From assembly GCF_030506305.1 (NCBI RefSeq), contig NZ_CP119421.1, forward strand, positions 2,744,501-2,808,500: a DNA stretch of 64,000 bases, given 5' to 3'. Below the pieces are notes generated by a model. It saw nothing but the letters and a program-made list of their open reading frames with translations. It ran no database searches and was not told the DNA's origin. Position 1 is the stretch's first letter. Each line of letters opens with the position of its first letter. A program made the position numbers and the translations under genes. Origin of the DNA: Porifericola rhodea (GTDB lineage: Bacteria > Bacteroidota > Bacteroidia > Cytophagales > Cyclobacteriaceae). Shown one piece after another: positions 52,868-61,113 of this stretch.

Positions 52868-54028
52868 TTAGTGTTTTCGCTTCACTCTTGCACTCAATAA
52901 GATAATACCGATGCCCAGCAGAGAAACTATTGCGAAAGCCCAGCGTAGGTTTGTCGCTTCAGAGATATAACCTATAGCCGGAGGACCAAACAGAAAGCCC
53001 AGAAAGCCTACGGAAGATACTGCTGTAATAGCTGTGCCGGGGGCCATGGTACTGGTTTTTCCGGTTTCTCCGTACAGTAAAGGTACAATGGTTGATACGC
53101 CTAAACCTACCAGCATAAAACCTAAAGTGGCCGCTACAATATTAGGCAAGGCTACTGCCAGCCACAAACCACATACTACCAGCAATCCATTAAGTTGTAT
53201 CATAGTAAAGGTACCGAGCTTGCTGGCAAGTTTGTCACCTACAAAACGTGCGGCTGCCATACAGCACATAAAGGCTACGTAGCCTATCGCTGTGTAGGAG
53301 TCAGGCACTTCCACTACTTTCTTAAAATAGATACCACTCCAGTCAAACATGGTGCCTTCGCAAATCATACCACAAAAGGCAATAAAGCCTAAACCTAATA
53401 GCTGCCGGTCGGGCATAACAAACACCTTTTGTTTCTCCTGACTCGTGCTTCTGTCAGCAAGCGTATAGCGGTATGCTAGAATTAGCAGGCCTAATACCAA
53501 TACTCCAATGACACAGAAATGTATCCAGGGAGCTATTTTTAGAGAGATAAAAAGCGCGCCGATAGCCGCTCCTGCAAAACCTGCCAGGCTCCACAGTCCA
53601 TGAAAAGAAGCCATAATAGAGCGTTTGTACATCGCCTCTACCGCTACAGCCTGTGTATTGACTGCTACATTAATCAGGTTACCGGAAAGTCCGAAGAAAA
53701 AGAGTACAATCATCAGTTGCCAGCTGTTGTCAGCCAGCCCTATAAAGGGCAAAGTAGCTATATGAAAGAGCGTAGCCGCTACCAAAGTAATCTGACTACC
53801 TAGCCGGGCTACTGCCCAGGCAGAAAAAGGTAAACCCAGCAGTAGGCCTAATGGTAAGGCAAAAAGCACACTCCCCCAGGCACCATCGCTAAGACCAAGC
53901 TGTCCCTGAATATTAGGGATACGGCTGGCCCAGGTAGAAAAAATAACACCCAGAATAATGAAAAAAGCTCCTACTGCCTGTCGGTAGCGCTTAGGAGAAG
54001 GAGCAAGGGTAACAGTGTTAGATATCAT
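52868..54028 (-). CDS. YbjJ-like MFS transporter
   Basis: The 386-residue protein has twelve membrane helices and the opening FIILGVIFSTWASRIPNIQGQLGLSDGAWGSVLFALPLG, which matches the YbjJ-type major facilitator subgroup related to fucose permeases. SFHGLWSLAGFAGAAIGAL lies in helix 5. The substrate is unknown. It is divergent from a GntR/sugar-binding regulator gene 301 bases away, which may control it in response to a sugar (inference). Confidence 0.88.
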   Translation of the reverse strand: MISNTVTLAPSPKRYRQAVGAFFIILGVIFSTWASRIPNIQGQLGLSDGAWGSVLFALPLGLLLGLPFSAWAVARLGSQITLVAATLFHIATLPFIGLADNSWQLMIVLFFFGLSGNLINVAVNTQAVAVEAMYKRSIMASFHGLWSLAGFAGAAIGALFISLKIAPWIHFCVIGVLVLGLLILAYRYTLADRSTSQEKQKVFVMPDRQLLGLGFIAFCGMICEGTMFDWSGIYFKKVVEVPDSYTAIGYVAFMCCMAAARFVGDKLASKLGTFTMIQLNGLLVVCGLWLAVALPNIVAATLGFMLVGLGVSTIVPLLYGETGKTSTMAPGTAITAVSSVGFLGFLFGPPAIGYISEATNLRWAFAIVSLLGIGIILLSARVKRKH

Positions 54029-54329
54029 ATCATTAACTTCTGTTTTTCAACAGGCGCAAATAAATAGTATTTTGTGCGTTATTCTATGCTCATACTTTGA
54101 GAATAGACTTTATGTTTTGGTTAAAAATTTAGTAAAGTTCAACTTAGGTAGGCCTATAATTCATACTTTGATAAAGAATGTGTAATAGAAGATGAAAAAA
54201 ATAATTGTATATTATATATTATGAAAAAAAATGCCTTTCTGTTGTTAAAATAATAAGATAAAATAATAAGAATAGAAGAGTGCTAAAAACAACCTATACG
54301 ACTAAAAAACTAATAATCACAACCTAATC
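54029..54329. promoter_or_regulatory. Divergent promoter region between MFS transporter and GntR regulator
   Basis: This AT-rich interval separates two divergently transcribed genes and should hold both promoters and any operator of the GntR regulator. The stretch around 54210 (TATATTATATATTATG) is partly palindromic, but no defined operator could be picked. Confidence 0.4.
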
Positions 54330-55352
54330 ATGCCCACCATTAATTTCACCCAGATTCAGGAAGACTCCCGAACACCGAAGTATGAGCAGATTATGAATCT
54401 CATTAAATCGGATATAGAAAATGGTATTTTCAAAAGGGGAGAACGTATTCCTTCCATAAATGAAACCAGTGAGGATTTTCTGATTTCTCGCGATACCGTA
54501 GAAAAAGCCTATACCAAGCTAAGGGAGTTAGGAATTATTAAATCGGTTCCTGGCAAAGGCTATTATGTTAATTGCGACCAGCCCATAGATACTATCAGGG
54601 TACTGTTAATTATCAACAAGATTAGCGCGCATAAAAAGAAGATTGTGCAGGCTTTTGTAGAAACGCTGGGAGAGCAGGCAAGTGTAGAAACCTGTGTGCA
54701 TCATTACAGCACCGAAATGCTCAAGCGTATTCTTGACGAAAATCAGGGCAATTATCATTACTACGCTATAATTCCCTGCTTCAAGGACTTCTCAGAAGAA
54801 ACCGTAAAGGTGATTTCTTCTGTGCCCAACGATAAACTTTTACTCATTGATAAAGATGTAAAAGACCTTAAGGGCAAGTATAAAGCAGTTTCTGAAAATT
54901 TTGAAAATGATATTTACGATGTGCTGGCCTCTGCTATGGATAGGTTAAGTAAGTACCAGCGTATCAACCTAATTTTTCCGGACGGAAACCAGTACGTGCC
55001 TGAGATAATGGCGGGCTTTAAAAAGTTTTGCGCAGAGTACCATTATGAGTACTGCATCACCAACGTATTTGATGCGGATATGGTAAAGCCTCGTAGTCTG
55101 TATATCGTGATTGAAGAAGATGAGCTGGTAAATATTATTAAGTACTGTAAAAATAATCAGCTGGAGATTGGTAAAGACGTAGGCATTATCTCATACAATG
55201 ATACGCCCATCAAAGAAGTACTACATGATGGTATTGCAGTTATCTCTACAGACTTTAAGAAAATGGGAGAAAGTGCTGCCCGCCTGTTACTGGAAAAACG
55301 CACCGAAAAGCTTAACAATCCGTTTTATATGATTCGGAGACCTTCATTTTAG
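54330..55352 (+). CDS. GntR-family regulator with periplasmic-binding-protein-like sensor domain
   Basis: The 340-residue protein has an N-terminal winged helix (residues 15-72: YEQIMNLIKSDIENGIFKRGERIPSI, then RDTVEKAYTKLRELGIIKSVPGKGYYV) and a C-terminal LacI-like sugar-binding fold (IRVLLIINKISAHKKKIVQAFVETL, IISYNDTPIKEVL, VISTDFKKMGESAARLLLEKR). This pairing is common in Bacteroidota for control of sugar-use genes; the effector is unknown. A strong terminator lies 26 bases after the stop, so it is monocistronic. Confidence 0.92.
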   Translation: MPTINFTQIQEDSRTPKYEQIMNLIKSDIENGIFKRGERIPSINETSEDFLISRDTVEKAYTKLRELGIIKSVPGKGYYVNCDQPIDTIRVLLIINKISAHKKKIVQAFVETLGEQASVETCVHHYSTEMLKRILDENQGNYHYYAIIPCFKDFSEETVKVISSVPNDKLLLIDKDVKDLKGKYKAVSENFENDIYDVLASAMDRLSKYQRINLIFPDGNQYVPEIMAGFKKFCAEYHYEYCITNVFDADMVKPRSLYIVIEEDELVNIIKYCKNNQLEIGKDVGIISYNDTPIKEVLHDGIAVISTDFKKMGESAARLLLEKRTEKLNNPFYMIRRPSF

Positions 55353-55377
55353 GTGAAAACTTTTACTTTTTATCAGT

Positions 55378-55400
55378 AAACCTGCCCCAAAGGCAGGTTT
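55378..55400 (+). terminator. Terminator of the GntR regulator gene
   Basis: AAACCTGCC (55378-55386) pairs with GGCAGGTTT (55392-55400), loop CCAAA, followed by four more T. Confidence 0.9.
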
Positions 55401-55478
55401 TTTTATGCGAAACATCCATATAAAAGGGTTACATCCAAAGCTATAGCCTGTACCAAAGAGCAATTCACCTTAAACCAC

Positions 55479-56315
55479 ATGCTCATGGAAAAATTTTTTC
55501 AACCCCACTACAAAAGCCTGCTAAGCTTGTTACTGACCATCGGTATTTTTGCCGGCTGTACTAAAGATGAAGAAGCACTTGTACCTGAGATGACAGATGA
55601 TACTCAGGATCAGAAAGAGCTGCAACTAGAAGCTCCTACGCTGAGTCTGGTACCACCAAGCACCAAAGAGGTCCTGGAAAATGCCGACAATCTAAGATTT
55701 CCGGAAGGTAAGTCTTCGTCTGATAATGCACGAACTTCCGCAATTGGAGTAATAGACTATGTAGACTTTAACGACCCTGCGGCCCTATCTATTATTCCTG
55801 ATTATGCCAGTAGTACTTTTGCTACTTACCCTTACTACATACAAAAAGTAGGTAATGCATGGGTACATGTGAAGGAAAACAATGGCGCTGGATATAATCC
55901 GGCATTTACCAGTAATTACCAACATTACCATCTAAGTTATCAAAATTTTGTACCTTGTATTACTAACGGAGGGCAGTTTGGTAAGCCTACTGGTAGTGGA
56001 TGTGCCAGTATTAATCCGATTAACGAGCCCCGACTTGTGAACTCACATCATGGTACGCAGTGGCTCAAGATTTATGCTTATGACTACAATAGCTCTCAGC
56101 GTACTTTTGACCTACTGGGCATAAAAGTAGTCAATGGGCCTATACAGTTATGGTTTAAAAAGAAAGGAGGAGGCTGGTGGAGATGGTCAAGTCTGGGTGT
56201 GGGTACCTGGAACTTATCTTCTTATTCAACCGAAATTACACAGGTGCTCATCTCTGGTACCGGAAGCGCCAGTTTCGCTTTTGACAATGTCAAAGTTAAA
56301 ATGCCTTACAATTGA
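55479..56315 (+). CDS. Lipoprotein of unknown function
   Basis: The 278-residue protein has a lipobox (GIFAGC) after a hydrophobic stretch, an acidic Asp/Glu/Gln-rich linker (DEEALVPEMTDDTQDQKE) and a domain of about 190 residues beginning GVIDYVDFNDPAA. The last part (QLWFKKKGGGWWRWSSLGVGTW and GSASFAFDNVKVKMP) looks like a beta-sandwich of the carbohydrate-binding or lectin type, judged only from aromatic-rich strands and the FDNVKV ending. The start may be the second ATG at 55485. It ends opposite the GH95 gene, with a shared terminator. Confidence 0.75.
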   Translation: MLMEKFFQPHYKSLLSLLLTIGIFAGCTKDEEALVPEMTDDTQDQKELQLEAPTLSLVPPSTKEVLENADNLRFPEGKSSSDNARTSAIGVIDYVDFNDPAALSIIPDYASSTFATYPYYIQKVGNAWVHVKENNGAGYNPAFTSNYQHYHLSYQNFVPCITNGGQFGKPTGSGCASINPINEPRLVNSHHGTQWLKIYAYDYNSSQRTFDLLGIKVVNGPIQLWFKKKGGGWWRWSSLGVGTWNLSSYSTEITQVLISGTGSASFAFDNVKVKMPYN

Positions 56316-56354
56316 TTTAAATTAGGAAGTAGTTTTTGTTCATGTAGTGTAGTT

Positions 56355-56389
56355 AACAGCATCAGGGTCGTTTCTCCTCTGATGCTGTT
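56355..56389. terminator. Terminator between convergent genes
   Basis: AACAGCATCAG (56355-56365) and CTGATGCTGTT (56379-56389) form a perfect 11-bp stem with a 13-base loop, followed by TTTAT on the plus strand. It lies between the unknown lipoprotein gene and the leftward GH95 gene and likely serves the former. Confidence 0.85.
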
Positions 56390-56401
56390 TTTATATCTTT
56401 C

Positions 56402-58795
56402 TTATAGTTGTAGGGTTTTGGCCAGGTCGTAGGTTTCACCTTTTTGTGTGCTCAACTTTACCTCCTTACCCTGATATTTGAGTACACACTCACCACCGCT
56501 ATGGGATGTAAGCTTGCCTCCGGTAAGTGACTGCCCTTTCCAGTTCAGATCTACTTCAAAATTACCTCGTGCTTTTAGGCCACTTACTTTACCTTCTGCC
56601 CAGGCCGAAGGAAGTGCCGGTAGAAGTTCTATCAATTTGGTATGGGATTGTATGAGCATTTCGGCTATACCCGCAGTGCTTCCCATATTGCCATCCAACT
56701 GAAAGGGGGGGTGTGCACAAAGCAGATTGCTATATGAACCTCCACCATCGCTCATATTATAACCTTTATCAGTAACCGGGGTCAGTACGTTTTTAAGGAG
56801 TTGGTGTGCTCTTTCTCCATCTTTTAGACGAGCCCAGAAGTTGACTTTCCACGCCAGTGACCATCCGGTACCTTCATCGCCGCGGGCGTTGAGGCTTACC
56901 TGTGCAGCTTTTGCCAGCTCTGGAGTTTCTTCTACACTAATTTGTTTGCCAGGGTGGAGCGCAAACAAATGAGATACATGGCGATGCGTATTTTTAGGGT
57001 CGTCTACATCTTCGTTCCACTCCTGCAACTGGCCCCAGCTACCAATTTTGGCTGGCAGTATCTGGTCACGTATCGCAATTGCTTCAGCTTTAAATTCACT
57101 TTCTATGCCCAATACTTCGCAAGCCTGAACGCAGTTGTTAAGTAGGTCCCAGGCAAGCTGATGATCCATAGACGCTCCGGTAGATATGCCCCCATGCTCA
57201 GGAGAGTAAGAAGGGCTGGAAACCAGGTAGCCATCAGCATCTTCAGTAAGGTAATCTATCCAAAACAAAGCAGCTTCTCTCATTACCGGAAAAGCTTCAT
57301 CACGTAAGTAAGCCTGATCCTGAGTAAACGCATAATGCTCCCACATATGCTGAGCCAGCCAGGCCGCTCCTCCCGGGTAAAAGCCCCAGGGGAATCCCCA
57401 GCCGGGAGCTGTATAACCAAATGGGTTATTCATGGTATTGACTATCCAGCCGCGAGTGCCAAAGTGCTCTTTAGCTGCCAGTTGCCCCGGCTCTACCAGG
57501 CTAGCAATATAGTTGAGTAATGGCTTATGGCATTCAGATAGGTTACTCACTTCTGCCGGCCAATAGAGCATTTGTTCGTTAATGTCAAAGTGGTAATCGT
57601 TGGCCCAGGGAGGGTTAGTGCTATTGTTCCACTTACCCTGTAAGTTGAGGGGCATGGTGCCAGGGCGAGAGCCGGAGATCATCAGGTAACGGCCATACTG
57701 GAAATAGAGAGCTTCCAGAGCTGGGTCAGCTTGTCCTTCCGCATAAGCTATTTGTCTTTCATCGGTAGGTAGGTGCTCATTACTTTGTAGTCCCAGCTGT
57801 AGTTGTACCGCCTGAAAAAGGGGTTTGTAGTCTTGCTGCTGTTCTTGCAGAAGTTGTTCGTAGCTCAGATCCCGTACAGCTGTTAAAGTACGCTGGTTAA
57901 GGGCTTTATAGTCTCTGTCCTTATAGTCTGGAAACTCGGGCAAATAATCGGTAGCCGCAGTATGAATAATGGTAAGCGAACGGGCACCTTCTACTACTGC
58001 TTCCCCCTCCCGGAAATTGATTTTACCTTCCGGACTTTGTATAAGATAGCTCATTTCATAGCGCATACCATTATCTTCTACTTCACCCTCAAAGCTATAA
58101 GTATTGTCTACGAATTTGTCATTGATCTTTTGATGTGGAGTCTCGTATCGGATGCGGTATGTATTACCTTTAGGGTCAGAGTTAGTAAAATGGTAGATCA
58201 TCACTCTTTTAGGGTATAGACCAAAAAAGCTGCGCGTATGCTCTACATCACCCTCTTGGTAGCTTACGCTGCCTACCCCTTCGTTCAGGTTAAGTTCACG
58301 CTGATAAGCGGTAACCTTTTCCTTGTGCTGTACTTTAACAAAGAGGTCGCCCATGGTTTGCTGAGAACCAAAATCTCCAAAAGACTGCTCAGAACCTTCT
58401 TTTTTATGTATTTCTCCGGAAAGCTCCCGGCTGGCCAGTTGGTGGGCTTCGTCAAACTTGCCCTCTGCAAGCAATGCTCTTACCTGAGGCAGAAACTGTG
58501 CAGCCCCTTTTTTGATCCCAAAATTGTAATCGGGATGAGCACCGGGCCCTCCGGCCCAAAGCGATTCTTCCGTAAACTGAATCTGCTCCTGCTCTACCTG
58601 TCCGAAAAACATAGCACCCATATAGCCATTGCCTATAGGTAAAGCCTGAAGCATCCAGTCTTCAGCAGGTTCGTCGTACCAGAGTTTTAGAGGGTTTGCA
58701 TCTGTTTGTTCTTCGCTTTGCTCACCTACCATAGGGTTACAGGCAGTTAGTAAACTAGCGCAGATTGTAAGAGAAAGCAAGTACAGTTTATACAT
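56402..58795 (-). CDS. Glycoside hydrolase family 95 (alpha-L-fucosidase-like) lipoprotein
   Basis: The 797-residue protein has a lipobox (LLTAC, C19), the N-terminal beta domain that opens LWYDEPAEDWMLQALPIGNGYMGAMFFG and TEESLWAGGPG, and an (alpha/alpha)6 catalytic domain with SRPGTMPLNLQGKWNNSTNPPWAND, SPSYSPEHGG, HRHVSHLFALHPGKQIS and QLDGNMGSTAGIAEML. By comparison with bifidobacterial GH95 fucosidase, E533 (SPEHG) should be the general acid and D701 (QLDGNMG) the base-side residue. The usual Asn-Ile-Asn before QMNYW reads D404-I-N406-EQMLYW. The enzyme should remove fucose or galactose from surface-bound glycans. It diverges from a FecI/FecR/SusC set. Confidence 0.94.
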   Translation of the reverse strand: MYKLYLLSLTICASLLTACNPMVGEQSEEQTDANPLKLWYDEPAEDWMLQALPIGNGYMGAMFFGQVEQEQIQFTEESLWAGGPGAHPDYNFGIKKGAAQFLPQVRALLAEGKFDEAHQLASRELSGEIHKKEGSEQSFGDFGSQQTMGDLFVKVQHKEKVTAYQRELNLNEGVGSVSYQEGDVEHTRSFFGLYPKRVMIYHFTNSDPKGNTYRIRYETPHQKINDKFVDNTYSFEGEVEDNGMRYEMSYLIQSPEGKINFREGEAVVEGARSLTIIHTAATDYLPEFPDYKDRDYKALNQRTLTAVRDLSYEQLLQEQQQDYKPLFQAVQLQLGLQSNEHLPTDERQIAYAEGQADPALEALYFQYGRYLMISGSRPGTMPLNLQGKWNNSTNPPWANDYHFDINEQMLYWPAEVSNLSECHKPLLNYIASLVEPGQLAAKEHFGTRGWIVNTMNNPFGYTAPGWGFPWGFYPGGAAWLAQHMWEHYAFTQDQAYLRDEAFPVMREAALFWIDYLTEDADGYLVSSPSYSPEHGGISTGASMDHQLAWDLLNNCVQACEVLGIESEFKAEAIAIRDQILPAKIGSWGQLQEWNEDVDDPKNTHRHVSHLFALHPGKQISVEETPELAKAAQVSLNARGDEGTGWSLAWKVNFWARLKDGERAHQLLKNVLTPVTDKGYNMSDGGGSYSNLLCAHPPFQLDGNMGSTAGIAEMLIQSHTKLIELLPALPSAWAEGKVSGLKARGNFEVDLNWKGQSLTGGKLTSHSGGECVLKYQGKEVKLSTQKGETYDLAKTLQL

Positions 58796-59255
58796 GAGGC
58801 TTTAAATCTTAAAAGGTAAATATTCGTGACAACACAAGCATATGAGGTTAGAGAGATACAACTAAATGTTGAGGTTCATTTTTATTAAAACAGTTAGCAA
58901 GGCCGCAAGAAAATTAAAAAACCATAGATACTAGCTTTGTGTACGTATATCAATAAAGATACATGCAAATAATTATACAAAATTTGCCAGCGCATAAGTA
59001 GAAACAAAGTAGTGGATGTGAGTGAGCTAAATGAAACTTTGAAAAAAGATAGTCAAACCTTAGGTAGTATGTTTTGCTTATGTGTCTTTTTTATTAAATG
59101 AGTAAAAGCATAGTAGATGAAAGCAATATTTTTTGCATATTCAGTGAAACATTTTGCTTTTGCGAATAAGACAATAAGTAGAGGTAGTAACAATCAATGT
59201 CTGCTACAGCGGATTGTACATCCTTCTACTATCCATCAACCTAAGACTACCCAAA
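58796..59255. promoter_or_regulatory. Divergent promoter region between GH95 and the second FecI-like gene
   Basis: This AT-rich stretch of 460 bases has no accepted gene. The sigma factor frame stays open back to 59214, and a 72-codon frame at 59117 overlaps it; both were rejected in favour of the ATG at 59256. Promoters for both directions must lie here, and no operator was recognised. Confidence 0.5.
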
Positions 59256-59861
59256 ATGAATGTACCGGAAACCGAGAGGGAAGAGGAAAAAAAGTGGGTT
59301 TGCGATATCAGAAAAGAAGACAAAAAAGCATTTAAAGCTGTGTATGATCGCTACGCAGACAAAGTGTACTATCTCTCATTAAAATTTCACCTAACAGAAG
59401 AAGAAGCAAAAGAAATGGTGCAAAGTGTTTTTTTGACACTTTGGGAAAAACGTGCCCACCTTCAGGAACATTTGTCTCTAAATGCTTTTTTGCTAACTAT
59501 TACTAAAAACAGAATTCTCAACCTACACAAAAGAAAAGCAGTAGAAATTGCCGGAGTGCGGACTTACCTCAGGCTTAGAGATGAGGCCTGTACAACAACC
59601 GAAGATTATGTACTCTTTTCTAATATGGAGGAGCATACCCTGCGGTTTATAGACTCATTGCCCCCACGCAACCGACAGATATTTTTGCTTAGCAGAAAAG
59701 AGGGGCTGGATAGCGATACCATCGCCCGGCAATTAAACCTATCTAAAAGAACAGTAGAAAACAACATTTATCAGGCAGAAACGGCCATACGTCATTTTTT
59801 GAGTAGAAATAAAGTGCTGGAAAAGAGCATATTGTTTTTTATCGCCTGGATGGGCTTATAA
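59256..59861 (+). CDS. FecI-like ECF sigma factor (second set)
   Basis: From the ATG at 59256 (MNVPETEREEEKKW) the protein has 201 residues. Region 2 is DKVYYLSLKFHLTEEEAKEMVQSVFLTLWEKR with LNAFLLTITKNRILNL, and region 4 is LPPRNRQIFLLSRKEGLDSDTIARQLNLS with TVENNIYQAETAI. The upstream 14 codons of the open frame (YILLLSINLRLP) look noncoding. The FecR gene follows after 84 bases. Confidence 0.93.
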   Translation: MNVPETEREEEKKWVCDIRKEDKKAFKAVYDRYADKVYYLSLKFHLTEEEAKEMVQSVFLTLWEKRAHLQEHLSLNAFLLTITKNRILNLHKRKAVEIAGVRTYLRLRDEACTTTEDYVLFSNMEEHTLRFIDSLPPRNRQIFLLSRKEGLDSDTIARQLNLSKRTVENNIYQAETAIRHFLSRNKVLEKSILFFIAWMGL

Positions 59862-59945
59862 ATAATAATTTTTTTTTCTCGGCAACAGAGTAAACAGCAG
59901 GGCTGAATTGTATACAGAATACAACTACCTAAAACAGCACTGCTC

Positions 59946-60974
59946 ATGGATCACAGACTTCTGGAAAGCTTTTTTAATGGTGAGTGCTCTGCCCAGGAGC
60001 AGCAAAAAGTGCTTGAATGGTATCTTTCAGGTAAGGCAGACCAGGAGCTGGCAGAGAAAATAGAAGCCTACTGGCAGGATGGGTGGCAGAAACAAACCAA
60101 AGACTGGACTAAAGATGCACTGTATAATTCCATAGAAAGCAAGCTTGATACACGTAATGATAGAAGCTCTTCCAACTCCAAAAATGTGGGTAGCGGACGT
60201 ATACAAGCATGGCGTTATGCCGCGGTAATAAGCTTGTTGCTTGCCTCCTTTGCCTTGCTCTATTTTCAGTTTCTGCGTACAGAAGGACTATTCCTGAGCG
60301 AAGAAGTTAGTACGGATACCAGCAATAAACCGTCCCTGATTAGTAAAGAAACCTCCCGTGGAGAAAAGCTTAGCATCCGGCTCAGAGACAGAACTATGGT
60401 AAAGCTTAATGCTGAGAGCCGTTTATGGTATACCGCTACTTTAGGCGATAGCGTTAGAGAAGTTTTTCTGGAGGGTGAAGCTTTTTTTGATGTAGCGGAA
60501 GACAGCACCCGCCCATTTCTGATACATACCGGAGAGATTACGACAAGAGTAGTAGGGACTTCATTCAATATTAAGGCATTTACAGATGAGGAGCAGATTG
60601 CTGTGTCGGTGCTAAGCGGCAAGGTACAGGTTTCTAAAGGTAATGATGTCGGTAAAGCGCCTGTTCATCTGGTGCCCGGAGAGCAGGCAGTGTATACTCA
60701 CCTGGATACCAGCCTGGCCAAGCAGCGATTCAGTTATCAGGATGTATTGTCCTGGAAAGATGGTACACTCTACTTTAAAAATACCCCTTTTGCTGAGGTA
60801 GTACAGAGCCTGGAGCGCTGGTATGGAGTAGATATCGTGGTACAGAAGCAGGGCATAGAAAATGGTTTTAGTGGCTCATACACCAAACGATCGCTGGAAA
60901 GCGTGCTGGAAGGTATGAGCTTCGTACTGGACTTTGAATACGAGATACAAGAGAATCTAATCATCATCAAATAG
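59946..60974 (+). CDS. FecR-family anti-sigma factor (second set)
   Basis: The 342-residue protein has a cytoplasmic part (1-88), a membrane helix at about 90-109 (YAAVISLLLASFALLYFQFL), a FecR domain (SRGEKLSIRLRDRTMVKLNAESRL, GEAFFDVAEDSTRPFLIHTG, VVGTSFNIKA) and the C-terminal transporter-contact domain (LYFKNTPFAEVVQSLERWYGVDI). It should relay a signal from the SusC protein encoded next to the sigma factor encoded before. Confidence 0.95.
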   Translation: MDHRLLESFFNGECSAQEQQKVLEWYLSGKADQELAEKIEAYWQDGWQKQTKDWTKDALYNSIESKLDTRNDRSSSNSKNVGSGRIQAWRYAAVISLLLASFALLYFQFLRTEGLFLSEEVSTDTSNKPSLISKETSRGEKLSIRLRDRTMVKLNAESRLWYTATLGDSVREVFLEGEAFFDVAEDSTRPFLIHTGEITTRVVGTSFNIKAFTDEEQIAVSVLSGKVQVSKGNDVGKAPVHLVPGEQAVYTHLDTSLAKQRFSYQDVLSWKDGTLYFKNTPFAEVVQSLERWYGVDIVVQKQGIENGFSGSYTKRSLESVLEGMSFVLDFEYEIQENLIIIK

Positions 60975-61113
60975 AGCGCCTATGTAGCACTTCTAAACTA
61001 ATACAAAACAAGGAAGCCTCCAGGAGGCAACCCACTACCTTCTCTGTGCAAAGCTTGGGGTAGTAGCTACATCATTTGCATAGACTAATGTAATCAACCT
61101 AAACTATTGAAGC

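Noticed and set aside
59117-59335. 72-codon frame overlapping the start of the second FecI-like gene
   Set aside because: It overlaps the sigma gene in another frame and lacks any protein-like pattern.
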